From positions 28,186,423 through 28,250,422 of the forward strand of contig OX424566.1 in NCBI GenBank assembly GCA_949152475.1: a DNA stretch of 64,000 nt. The letters are read 5' to 3'. Source of the stretch: Terebella lapidaria. Taxonomy: Eukaryota > Annelida > Polychaeta > Terebellida > Terebellidae. Both the position numbers and the translations under genes were made by a program. Numbering within the stretch: the first letter of the stretch is position 1; each line of letters starts with the position of its first letter. Below the pieces are notes generated by a model, which had not been told where the DNA came from, did not search any database, and saw nothing but the letters and a program-made list of their open reading frames with translations. Shown in pieces: positions 45,632 to 55,794 of the stretch.

Positions 45632-46805
45632 TTTTTTCTTTTTGATACATAACACTCCTCATATGTACTCCTATGATGTGTATAAATTTCGTTGCGCTTG
45701 AATCGCTCGAAGTGGGCCATTTTGGCCCAAACTCGGCCCAAATGGGACTTTCCCATGTTAAATTCTCCTATGCTTTATAATGGGACACATTATGCCTAAT
45801 ATCTCACTTGATATTGAGATTAGAGACTAGGAATCAATTGTGGACATATAGGAAATGATATATGCTGAATATTCTCGTGACCTTGAATTTGACCTCTGAC
45901 CTCAGTTTCAAGGTCAGAGCACAAAATGGCTTATATCTCGCTTATTATCGACTCTACAGCTTAGGAATCAATTGTGGACATATAGGAAATGATATATGCT
46001 GAATATTCTCGTGACCTTGAATTTGACCTCTGACCTCAGTTTCAAGGTCAGAGCACAAAATGGCTTATATCTCGCTCATTATCGACTCTACAGCTTAGGA
46101 ATCAATTGTGGACATATAGGATATGATATATGCTGAATATTCTGATGACCTTGAATTCGACCTTCGACCTCATTTTCAAGGTCACAGGACAAAATGGCTA
46201 ATATCTCGCTTGTTATTGACTTTACAGCTTAGCAATCAATTATGAACATATAGGAAATGATATATGCAGATTATTGTCATGACCATGAATTTGACCTTTG
46301 ACGTCTTTTTCAAGGTCACAGGACAAACAGGCTAATATCTCACTTATTATCGATTTTACAGCTTAGGAATCAATTGTGGATATATAGGAAATGATATATG
46401 CTGAATATTCTCGTGACCTTGAATTTGACCTCTGACCTCATTTTCAAGGTCCAAAGACAAACTGGCTCATATCTTGCTCCTCTATTGACTGTATGGCTTG
46501 GGAATCAATTATGGACATGATATAGAAAATGATATACATTGAATATTTTGATGACCTTGAATTTGACCTTTGCCCCTTCATTTTCAAGGCCACAGCACAA
46601 AATTGCTTATATCTCTCTGATTATTGAATTTACAGCTTAGCAATCAACTGTGGACATGATGTATGCTTAATGTTATATATGCTGAATATTCTCTTGACCT
46701 TGAATTCAACCAGTGACCTGGCTAACATCTAAAATATTAAACATTGTCCGGTAACCTATCTTCGGCCCTTGGCCTAATTTTTTTATTTTTTAAAACGACG
46801 AAATT

Positions 46806-48313
46806 ATACAAATTTTCTGGCTGATAAATATGTTATGCCCACATGTTGTGTATAAGGTTTTGATATATATTTTCGATCACTGGTAGATGTCCAGCTGAAC
46901 CTACAAGTTATAGGCATATCACCCCACATGGTATGGTCACATCACCTCACATGTTATGGCCGAGGTTTTGACAATATAGTGGTCACTGAAACTTTGCAAA
47001 GTTGGCCAAGGTTGTGACAATGTAGTTTCAGAAAATTGGTACATGTTTGCACTCATATAATATAAACAGTCAACTCAACCCACAAGTTATAGTCTGAGTC
47101 ATATCACCCCACATGGTATGGTCACATAACCTCCAATATTATGGCCCAGGTTTTGACAATTTAGTGGTCACTGAAACTTTGCAACGTTGTCCAAGGATTT
47201 GTTGTCCAAGGATTTGACAATGTAGTTTCAGAGAATGGATACCGTACATGTTTGCACTCATATAAACAGTTCATAGTTCATAGCAGAATAACAGGAAATA
47301 GTACCGGGTATTTGAATTCTATCAGCTTTGTTACCTAAGATTTAACTGTTTAAAATCGATAAAAACAATCTGTGTCTTGGCAAAAATATGTTTTGCCGTC
47401 AAAAACATAACCCTGGAAATTAGGAATGTAATATTGAGCTGATGGGAGATCTTTTAGGGACCTTGCTGCTGACAGCAAACGCTCTTGAGTTGTGAACTTA
47501 TAGGCCACGTCTGACGTGAAATATGGTTGGCCAAACCGGTGTATGTAAAATGTGTAAACTTGCCTCTGCAGACGATACACGTATGCTTAAGGTTACGCGT
47601 GTTATATCGGTATATGAATATCGGTATATGAATCTTTTGTCGAACGAGGATGACTCCAAGATGATACCTGGTTTGAAATAATCTCACGGCTGTATTGTGA
47701 ACAAATAGAAACTCATATATTGCATCTTTTGATGATCTTGAATTTAATCTCAAATGACATTAAGTAGTAAATCTCAAGGGACTGGAGCAGATATATACAC
47801 TGTAATTGGTTCAAACCCCGTCAAGTGATCAAATGATATAATATTTGTCCATTTTGTCAGATCACGCTCTGCCACGAAATAGTCTTTGGTACTATCTCCC
47901 GGTCGTGTGATAGAACGTTTGCCGGATCCTGTTCACGACACGTAACAACAATCACAATGCGGAAACCGCACACAAAGTCATCCTGAATTTCAGAAACAGT
48001 ACTGTGCTACACAACCTCAAACACTGTACTCCTTGTCCCCAAATTCATATTCGTGCTGTGTAAACAATATTTAAATTCATTATTCTTGTGTTCAATGGTG
48101 TTTTACTAACGGTATTGTTAGATGTTCTGTATCATATTCAAAATAAAATGTATGTGCTCTCTGGAGATGGGGAATGTAATCACTGTAAGCATGCACCATT
48201 GAGCTTCGATTGGCTTTAATGCATTGTAAGTTTTACGCGGTATAATAATAAAACAACTTTTGCCTGTTTACCCAGGGTAGAAACCGGATTATTTGGGCCT
48301 CTGGGTGTGACAG
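46806..48313. other. Intergenic, with a two-copy 180-bp tandem repeat
   Basis: Two copies of a unit with ACAAGTTATAG, CACATGGTATGGTCACAT and GTTTTGACAAT start near 46897 and 47078 and run to about 47275. The rest (47276-48313) has short minus-strand frames at 47350-47753 that I do not recognise. Confidence 0.6.
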
Positions 48314-49443
48314 CAGGGGCGGATCCAGGATTTTTTAATAGGGGGGGGGGGGGGGGTGCTCTTCTTAAATGTACGTAATCTTGAAATAGTGTGAGCGAGC
48401 GAAGCCTTATGCGGTCTGGGGGTTTGTGCGCCGTAAGCCCGTCGATAATTTTTTTTAATTTAGTGTCTCTGAGATGGTTTCTAAGGTGTATTTTACAACT
48501 GTACCTTGTGAAATCAATAAGTAGAATTTTACTTTAGAAGTCTGCTTAGTTCTGTTGTAGGATAGATTTTCAAAGAAAGGAAGGTCTAATAGTCCTACCA
48601 TTCTAAGGCTGTTCTAAGGTTCTTATGCATCAGACATGGTGATGGTCAATCGTTTAATAAAAAAAGATAAGATATAATTATCTTCCAAGTTATGCCGACC
48701 TCCAGAATTATATCCAGAGTTATAAAGAACCCTGTCTGTAACAAATAAATAAAATACCAAATATCCCCTGTGTATATTCAATGACAGTTTCAGTATGAAG
48801 TCAAGTGTATCGGACTAGATTTATTATTGGAGGGTTGGGGTTTGGGGTGGCAAGCTAGTTAGAGGAGTCTAGCGACCGAGCGAAATGAGGTGGATAGGTG
48901 GTAGCTCAAACGGCGTGGGGTCAGAAGCCAGAGCTTTTTTCATGTTCTATGGTTGATTCTGAGCTCTCTCTGGTTCTGATTGAGTATTTGTCATTCCACA
49001 CATGCATGTAAATATTGCTGGTATTTAAATTTATTTATCCCAAAACTACTCATTGTCACTTTACATATCATATGTCATATAACTTGAGGAACTCATGATT
49101 AATGACACTCAATTGCATAATTATTGACCAACGAATGTTAGGCCTATGTAACGCTGTAATGCACCTTAACATATTTCTGAGGCACAGATTTTTTTGTTGA
49201 AAATATATTGTGGGGCTCTACCCCCTCCCTCCGCCCCCCCCCCCCCCCGGTCAAAAATATCAAACGAGGAAAATTACACTCTGTTTCGCTACATAGGTGC
49301 ATACCCACATTTTCTATAGCTTTTTGCTCTTTTTTTCTTTTCTTCTTGCTCTCTTTTTTTTCTTTTTCTCTTTTTTTCACGGCCCAATAGGGGGGGGGGG
49401 GTGCGCGCCGGGTGCACCCCCTCCCCCCCTGAATCCGCCAGTG
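48314..49443. mobile_element. DNA transposon with 16-bp inverted ends and GACAG target duplication
   Basis: The left end CAGGGGCGGATCCAGG (48314) and right end CCTGAATCCGCCAGTG (to 49443) are inverted with three mismatches. GACAG flanks both sides (48309-48313 and 49444-49448). Poly-G and poly-C runs lie just inside and near the ends. About 1.13 kb without transposase, so non-autonomous. The 5-bp duplication does not settle the superfamily. Confidence 0.7.
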
Positions 49444-49448
49444 GACAG

Positions 49449-50514
49449 TGTAAATGAACTAACACTTTGGGTCAAATAATTTGGTCAATTTCCTGGGTTC
49501 GGCAAAAGTTGTATAATATACTGAGTGATGACCGAAGGTATACAATTTTTTTCACTATCAACAAGCTTGAACAGTCATTCCGCAACCAGATGTAAGTCCA
49601 CGAACACTATGTCATAAATAACTCCACTCCAAACTACAGTTCATCGACCGAGAGACTGGGGTAAAAAATTGATCGTTAAAACATCGTGTTTTCGTGTTTT
49701 GAAATGTCATATTATTTCATATCATTTGGTTGATTTTATCAGATTGATAGATTATGCAACGTTTTCTTTTAATATTGATGATATTATGTGTGGATACGAT
49801 ATCTATCTAGGTATTGGAAATGACTCATATTTCCAGTCTGAATGACATGCTTAATACCATAATTGTTGCAAAGAGGGAATGGTTTTGCAAGCAATAGCAC
49901 TGTGGCACGGAACGAAGTTCCCAGTCGGACGCAAGCATAATAATCATAATAACCAATATATTTCATAAATATATGTTTTATTACCCTATCACCTACGTGT
50001 GCTTTCACTCACAAGTAGGCTTTCAGGCTAATACCAACATAAAACAGTTTCACATGTACGCACACACGTACATGTATAACTAAACACACTTCATTCTACG
50101 AGTATGACATAAGTGCTCGTACATTCAATGAAATGTGTCATATGAGCTGCTGACATGGAATGAATTTGGAATTATTTGTTTCCATGTAGATTTACTCCCA
50201 TACGTTCTTATATCTGCAGAATCATGAAAAATGTGTCTGCCATAAATTGATTATTTCATTGACTGTAAGAGCACTAGTCTCTGTTCGACTACTGGTCACT
50301 TTATGCTACGTTAATTTCACATTTATATTTTTTGGAGTTGCATAAACTACTAATATTTATATACTATGCAAATGGAACATTTTTTTGTCAGAACACTGTA
50401 TATATTCATAGCGGCACTAGTATATGAAAATAATTTGACACAAATATAATAACTAACTGACGATCTTACAAAGCCATATAAAAATTGAAAAAGTATATAC
50501 TGACCTATATCATA
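49449..50514. other. Intergenic, 3' flank of the first sulfatase gene
   Basis: AT-rich, no gene recognised. On the minus strand an AATAAA at 49983-49978 is a possible but distant poly(A) signal for the sulfatase ending at 50515. Confidence 0.45.
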
Positions 50515-52218
50515 TCACGTATCTAATATGAGCCCTGAAGGCGGTTGACCTCTCCTAATATCATGGATATAATTCCCACAGTGTTTATGTAGCTTTTGAC
50601 TGAGCACTCGCACAACCGGCTTCAAGCTGTGCTTGTCCACAACGTTCACGTTTTCTTCCGGATCTGTGTCATGGTCGTACAACTCAACCGCATCTGGCTC
50701 ATCCCAGCGTATCATATAGTCCCAGTCAAAATTCTCATTGGCGATTCGATCATACCTCACCCATTCAGTATACCGCCATCGATCCGTGCGCAAAGTGTAA
50801 CCCATCCTGAGGCCCATTCTACGATGTTGTGAAATCGCAATGTCTTTGATTTCCAGTTCCGGATCGTCAATCAGCGGGATGAGACTCGCGCCGTCCGTGC
50901 AAACTTCGATATGGGTAGAGTTTCTCGGACAACCCGGCAGAGTGGGGAGACCCGCGGCCTCCGCAAGAGTCGGGTACAGATCGACGAGTTCAGCCAAAGA
51001 TCTGGATCTTATCCCACGGTCCGTCCTGTTGGGGATGTGTACCATGATAGGCGTATGTACGCCTTGTTCGAAGTTCGAGTGTTTGGCCCACTGACCGTTT
51101 TCGCCCAAGTGGAAACCATGGTCGCCAATGAAGGAGACTACAGTTGACTCTGAGAGGCCAAGATCATGGAGTTCGCCTAGGATTTCTCCTACAAGAGAAT
51201 CAACGTACGAGACGGATGCATAGTACGCCCGGCGAAGGTCTTTTGTGACTCTAGTTGAAAACGTTTCATTGATCGTTCCAGAATGTTTCAGCTTGCGAAG
51301 GTCGGTGAATCTCCGAAGTTCGGGAAAGTCTTGCCAGGCCAATTCAGGCATCTTGTACGGGGCGTAGTAGTTATGTGGCATTTCCGTGTTTCTGTATGGG
51401 TAGAAGTCTAGAAACTCTTCAGGGAAAACAAAAGGAAGATGCGGCTTGTGGAAACCGGTCGCCAAGAAGAATGGCTCTTCGCAAGATTTAGCCTTAGCTG
51501 CGAACTTCCTCAGAAGGTGAAGTGTCTCGTTCGTGGTCTGTTGATCCTCCAAAGGCATCTTCTTCTGCTCTTTCTTGGTAACCGCCTTCCAACTTACACC
51601 AACCGTGAAAACATAGGACCAATACGGCATGTTGGGCGGATGATAGTACGGCTCAGTCCATGAAATGGGATCGTCAAAGTTACTCGCTTTCTCCGGGTGG
51701 AACACCTTACCAACGCCTGCTGTGCGGTAGCCGTGCTCCTTGAAGTATTGAGGCAGTGTGGTGAAGTTTCCACCGCTGTATCGCCAGTAGGTCTTCAAGT
51801 CCCAGACCTTGGTAGTGTCCGGACGTCTACTAGTCAGGAAGGACGACCGGCTGGGTCCACATGAGCTTATCTGGGAGTAGGCTCTCGTTAGAAGCAGACT
51901 CCTACTCGCGAGTTTATCAAGGTGAGGAGTGTACATTTCCGGTGGATTTAATGGCGTCGGAAATTCGGGACCTTTGAATGAGTTCAGCTGAGGTCTGAGG
52001 TCATCGGATATCAGTAAAAGAACGTTCTTTCGTTTGCATTTTGTCTGGTCGTCTGCAGGAGCATCCCCAATCTTTTCTTCCTCTAAAGCAGTTCTGGATT
52101 CTATCCTGATGCTTTCAAGTGTCGAATTTATTCTGGAGTATATTAGGTAAGTGATTGAAATTAATGCCAGCATCAGCAAGATATTTCTTATTCGTATCAC
52201 TCTTCTTCTTGAAGCCAT
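50515..52218 (-). CDS. Iduronate-2-sulfatase-like protein, intronless, signal-anchored
   Basis: 567 residues in one exon. The N-terminus is basic then hydrophobic (RNILLMLALISITYLIY, about residues 11-27), a type II signal anchor rather than a cleaved lysosomal signal. The sulfatase core has metal-binding DD at 72-73 (LLLISDDLRPQL), the formylglycine cysteine C120 in SSCGPSRSS, FHKPHLPFVFPEE (about 256-268), GDHGFHLGENG (D366, H367) and AKHSNFE (K379). KVWDLKTYWR and SVSYVDSLVGEI fit the iduronate-2-sulfatase subfamily, which removes 2-O-sulfate from iduronate in heparan/dermatan sulfate. Substrate and Golgi-type location are inferred. It is paralogous to the gene at 61215-62987. Confidence 0.9.
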   Translation of the reverse strand: MASRRRVIRIRNILLMLALISITYLIYSRINSTLESIRIESRTALEEEKIGDAPADDQTKCKRKNVLLLISDDLRPQLNSFKGPEFPTPLNPPEMYTPHLDKLASRSLLLTRAYSQISSCGPSRSSFLTSRRPDTTKVWDLKTYWRYSGGNFTTLPQYFKEHGYRTAGVGKVFHPEKASNFDDPISWTEPYYHPPNMPYWSYVFTVGVSWKAVTKKEQKKMPLEDQQTTNETLHLLRKFAAKAKSCEEPFFLATGFHKPHLPFVFPEEFLDFYPYRNTEMPHNYYAPYKMPELAWQDFPELRRFTDLRKLKHSGTINETFSTRVTKDLRRAYYASVSYVDSLVGEILGELHDLGLSESTVVSFIGDHGFHLGENGQWAKHSNFEQGVHTPIMVHIPNRTDRGIRSRSLAELVDLYPTLAEAAGLPTLPGCPRNSTHIEVCTDGASLIPLIDDPELEIKDIAISQHRRMGLRMGYTLRTDRWRYTEWVRYDRIANENFDWDYMIRWDEPDAVELYDHDTDPEENVNVVDKHSLKPVVRVLSQKLHKHCGNYIHDIRRGQPPSGLILDT

Positions 52219-53227
52219 TGTCGCATATTCGCAAGATGCACCTCGGAAATTACGCCGGTACCCGGCAAGTTTCAGTTTTGATATTGCATTGTTATATCAC
52301 AGCTACATGTAGGCCCCTATTGCTCCGCCAGTACGAAGTTTGTCTTTGGTGGCGTCAGTCAATCACAGTGGAGTGACACTTGAAAACTGACGGTGAGTTG
52401 TTCTCGAGAGGAAAAACACGTATCACCACTTGGTGAGTGATCATTCTGAAGTGAATTTTTCTGTCCACGCAGAATCGATCTTTACATATCGTCATATGCA
52501 ATTACCATCAAGTTTGTATTGATACAGCACGCTGCTAAAGGCATTTGATATAACAGGAGATGACACGCACGGAGATAGAATAAAACACACAGAAGTACCA
52601 CCTCACTTTGGAATAGAAAAGCCATTATGACATTGATTATCGCTAGGATATTGAGCGCCCCCATCGCATCATCTAATAAAATCAATCATTCGCATAGCAT
52701 CATTCTAAGCATAAACCACAGCTGATCGACAAGCAAAGCTGTCCAAACTACGGCCGACCTCGCCGAGTATGGGGGCGCGGGGCGAGGGCCGACGCGGGGA
52801 ATATAATCAAAGCTAAAGGGGCAAAAATAGTTATTGGTAAACCACACGTGTGCTCGGATGCGTTGAGAAATTACTTTTAAAACACCATATGTGAGGACGA
52901 TATGCTACCATTGCAGGTCAAATGTCAATCATTGTTCTATAAAACATGGCTAGTGCCAACATATATAGACCAACTGTCATCAACATACGTCAGGGGCACG
53001 TGTACACTATTATGGGCTAATCGTCCTTATCAGCGTGTTCTGGCACGCAAAACCACTATTACTGTTCTGTCTATGAAGTTATCAGCACATTTGAACAAGA
53101 AAAGGATTTCCCGAAGTATTTGTTAATGCTGTTTTTCTCATCAATTATTATATTAGGTGGAAATCGGACCAGTTTTCGTCCGTTTGCTACCGACAATAAA
53201 GAAGCCAAAACTGGACAAAACTGAAAG
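52219..53227. other. Intergenic, 5' flank of the first sulfatase gene
   Basis: No gene recognised. A GC-rich patch (GGGGGCGCGGGGCGAGGGCC, 52770-52789) lies about 550 bp upstream of the sulfatase start. No convincing TATA box. Confidence 0.4.
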
Positions 53228-53579
53228 TTAGCCTAAATGCTAAGGAAGGTTACCATACAATCTATGTTTTAGATATGATTAGATATTAGCCCTTTTGCCG
53301 CCGCATCCAGACCGGTGATTCAAGGGCAACGAAACTTATACACGTCACAGAGGTATATGAGAGGAATCTTTTGAAACAAAAATCTCAAATCTAATCAGAC
53401 AGTTTTTGTGAAAATAGCCGCCAAAAACCCCAAATTGACCGTTTTTCGACAAAAATGGCCGCCATTTTAGCAAAAAAAGCTCAAAGATACAAATGTAGAT
53501 GGCCGACGCTAAGTTGCTAACGGACGACTGACGCAACGCCAAAGCAACAGGTTATCGGACCCTATAGGTTTGGTAACCT
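53228..53579 (-). mobile_element. Reverse-oriented short HINE-like copy (E)
   Basis: Reads inverted relative to copies A-C: it starts with a TTAGC..GCTAA hairpin and GGTTACC, contains AAAATGGCCGCC and CAACGCCAAAGCAAC, and ends GTTATCGG..GGTAACCT. The 134-bp array is absent, leaving about 350 bp. Confidence 0.7.
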
Positions 53580-53589
53580 AAAAAGTACA

Positions 53590-54430
53590 TAAAATATTCA
53601 AAACTTGTACATGTATGTGGATGAACATATCAGCGTGTAAAACGGAATTCATGTCACTAGGCAGTAGAAGCCAATTTTCTTGTATCGACTCTATCACAGT
53701 TTACTCTGCCGTTGTAGACTGTACCTGTACTCTCAAGTACCTCGGAGTTACTTCAGATAATCAACTGTCATTCAAACGACATATTCGCGACATTTGCAGG
53801 TCCCTGGATTGCATCTGGCAATCTATATTGTATAAGACAGATACGTGAATTCCTTTCCGCTAATGTCTGTCAACAGCTGGTTCAGTCTCTGGTCATCTCC
53901 TACATCGACTATGCTAACGTGCTACTGTACGGGCTACCAGCGGCAACGTTGGCTCCACTTCGTAGGTTACAACACCAGGCAGCAATCGTCGTCTTGAAGA
54001 GGCGAAAATACGATAGTACCAATGAAGCTGTGTGTACTCTTCATTGGCTTCCAATTCAATTCAGGATCAAGTACAAGATTTCGTGTATAGTTTTTCAGGC
54101 TTTTCGTGGAACTGCTCCTTTGTGCTTGACCAACCTTCTATCAATCCAACGAGCACCTCGTACTACACGGTCGGCTGCAGGCACCCTCAAACTAACGATC
54201 CCTAGAACGACTAGAAATCGCTCTTTTGTTGTGGCCGGTCCTACATTCTGGAATTCTTTACTCGACCACCTCCACACTATTACAGACTTTCCTATATTTA
54301 AAACTAAACTTAAAACACTATATTTCACACAAGCTTACGCATAGTATCCATATTCATTGTACAGAGCCGCAGATTATAAAGTCTAGTTGTAAAAATGAAC
54401 GCTATATAAATTTCAATATGTATGTTGTAT
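53590..54430 (+). mobile_element. LINE 3' fragment (L2/CR1/Jockey-like)
   Basis: Two frames (about 53600-53846 and 53847-54344) carry the C-terminal end of a non-LTR reverse transcriptase: MNISACKTEFMSLGS, LKYLGVTSDNQLSFKRHI, then SLVISYIDYANVLLYGLP, LHWLPIQFRIKYKI and GPTFWNSLLDHL. A frameshift lies near 53830-53850. The 3' end GCTATATAAAT resembles tails of L2-clade LINEs. It is 5'-truncated and dead. Confidence 0.85.
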
Positions 54431-55794
54431 TGTTATATATTTTCCCACGCAAACGCCAATCTAACATATAGCTGAGTACGTGATGATCGAACATTATGAT
54501 AATATAGTATTTTTTTTTCAAATAATGAGAAAAAAAACTTAGATAAGTTATGCATGAATTGCCCTAGAGACAATATAAGATAAACTTCAATGTATAAATG
54601 AACATAGTGAGACATGAAAATAATATCTCCTTTGATGACCTTGAACTTAACGTCATATGATCCTGAATGTTCAAATCAAGCTCGTGCCTATATCATATGT
54701 GTAAATTAAACACTCTGGCAAATTATGGAAAATCGAACTAATTAAGGTTTGCATCATGACTATATGGAGAGGGCTATGGTGCATTTGGTTATTTGGGAAT
54801 TTCTCACCACGAATATCTCGCTTCTAAAACGAGAGTTGAATATGAGGCTTACATGTATGTGTATAATTATGAGCACATCTTTCGGGGACCACGGTCTTGA
54901 TTTACGACGTAACAGAAGCCTTCAACGTGTCGAAACACAATGTTATTTTTAGAAAAAAAGAGGTTGGCTACCTGTTGAAGTGCTTATATTTGTATCATAC
55001 GCATACGGTTATTCATGTATGGAATATCTTCTGGTGACCTTGACCTGATCTCAGAAGACCGTTGGTGCTAATATTCACGGTTTTGTCCAATACAAATTGT
55101 GCATATTTGTCTGTGGGGGACTGAAACTTGTATAGAGGACAAGGTTGTATCGAAAACAAGTAGCAATGCTTATAAATAAGTGCGCTTTTGAAGACCTTGA
55201 ACTTGATCCCAGCTGACCATAAACGTCGCTATCTGCCATCTAGGCACTAAACGTACGACTGTGACACTGTAAACTTCTAGATTTGCATCACAAGTACATG
55301 ATTCATAAATTCTACTGGTGATCTACCTCATACATGTATAGTCTGAACGTAGGTCCGAGTGCGGGACTCGTACATTAGACTAAATTGTCACTTTTCCTTC
55401 CTATTTATCATTGCAAAAGTGATACGTAAGTAGGAGTTCCGCACGTGGCCCATAGTCTTCCAAAGAGACACGAAGTCGCAGATTACATAATATTTTTCGT
55501 TCTACATGTCAACTGTCACACCGACCGGTATCAATGTGTGCGTACTACTGAATTATACCACTACATGTGTCGCCAAATTGATCGACGGAGTTGGCCTTTC
55601 TGGGCGATTATTCAATGATAAGGTCGCGATCGTATATAGATTTCAGTGGTTATTCCGCTCGCATTCCAGTGGTTATAGTTTAGTCCTGGTTTGGAGACAG
55701 TGTTAACTGACTAATGAAAATTAAATAAAAAAATCGGAAGTATTCAGGGATTTCGCCGAAATCAATTCTAATCTATAATACTCATTTATTAAAA
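54431..55794. other. Intergenic, no gene recognised
   Basis: AT-rich. Scattered GACCTTGAACTT/TGACCTTGACC words (near 54637, 55036, 55192) could be old remnants of the 134-bp unit but are too diverged to assign. Confidence 0.4.

Larger units (their letters stand above)
41502..46777 (+). mobile_element. Cluster of nested HINE/DINE-1-like elements (Helentron-type structure)
   Basis: Each copy starts AGGTTACCGGAC at a T-run (the first bases form a small palindrome with GGTCCGATAACCT). It then has a CGTC-type microsatellite, a conserved block with AAAATGGCGGCC, arrays of a 134-bp unit, the inverted subterminal repeat GTCCGGTAACCT, and a terminal hairpin of the TTAGCCCTTGGGCTAA type followed by T's. 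This matches Helentron-associated non-autonomous elements as I know them (short subterminal inverted repeats, microsatellite, 3' stem-loop, T-T target). Copies: A 41502-43060, remnant D 43061-43234, B 43235-43529 plus 45632-46777, C 43530-45631. No proteins are encoded. The classification is inference. Confidence 0.75.
33008..46805 (+). mobile_element. Second DIRS-type element, degenerate, interrupted by other transposons (element 2)
   Basis: The left tip AATTATTGTCC begins at 33008. Inverted terminal repeats lie at about 33026-33280 and 41325-41480, and an internal complementary region at about 41160-41245 again joins inverse left tip to inverse right tip. The expected last 20-odd bases of the right tip (..TTTTAAAACGAGGAATT) are absent at 41501 but appear with small changes at about 46785-46805, after a 5.3 kb insertion (41502-46777). 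Gag is broken and duplicated, RT and RNase H are deleted, and the recombinase is rearranged. Without the insertion at 41502-46777 it is about 8.5 kb. Confidence 0.8.

Noticed and set aside
41940-46740. CRISPR-like array
   Set aside because: Units of 134 bp repeat as a whole with no unique spacers, in a eukaryotic genome inside a transposon.
54637-55320. Another 134-bp array
   Set aside because: Only isolated TGACCTTGA-like words at irregular spacing; too diverged to claim an array.
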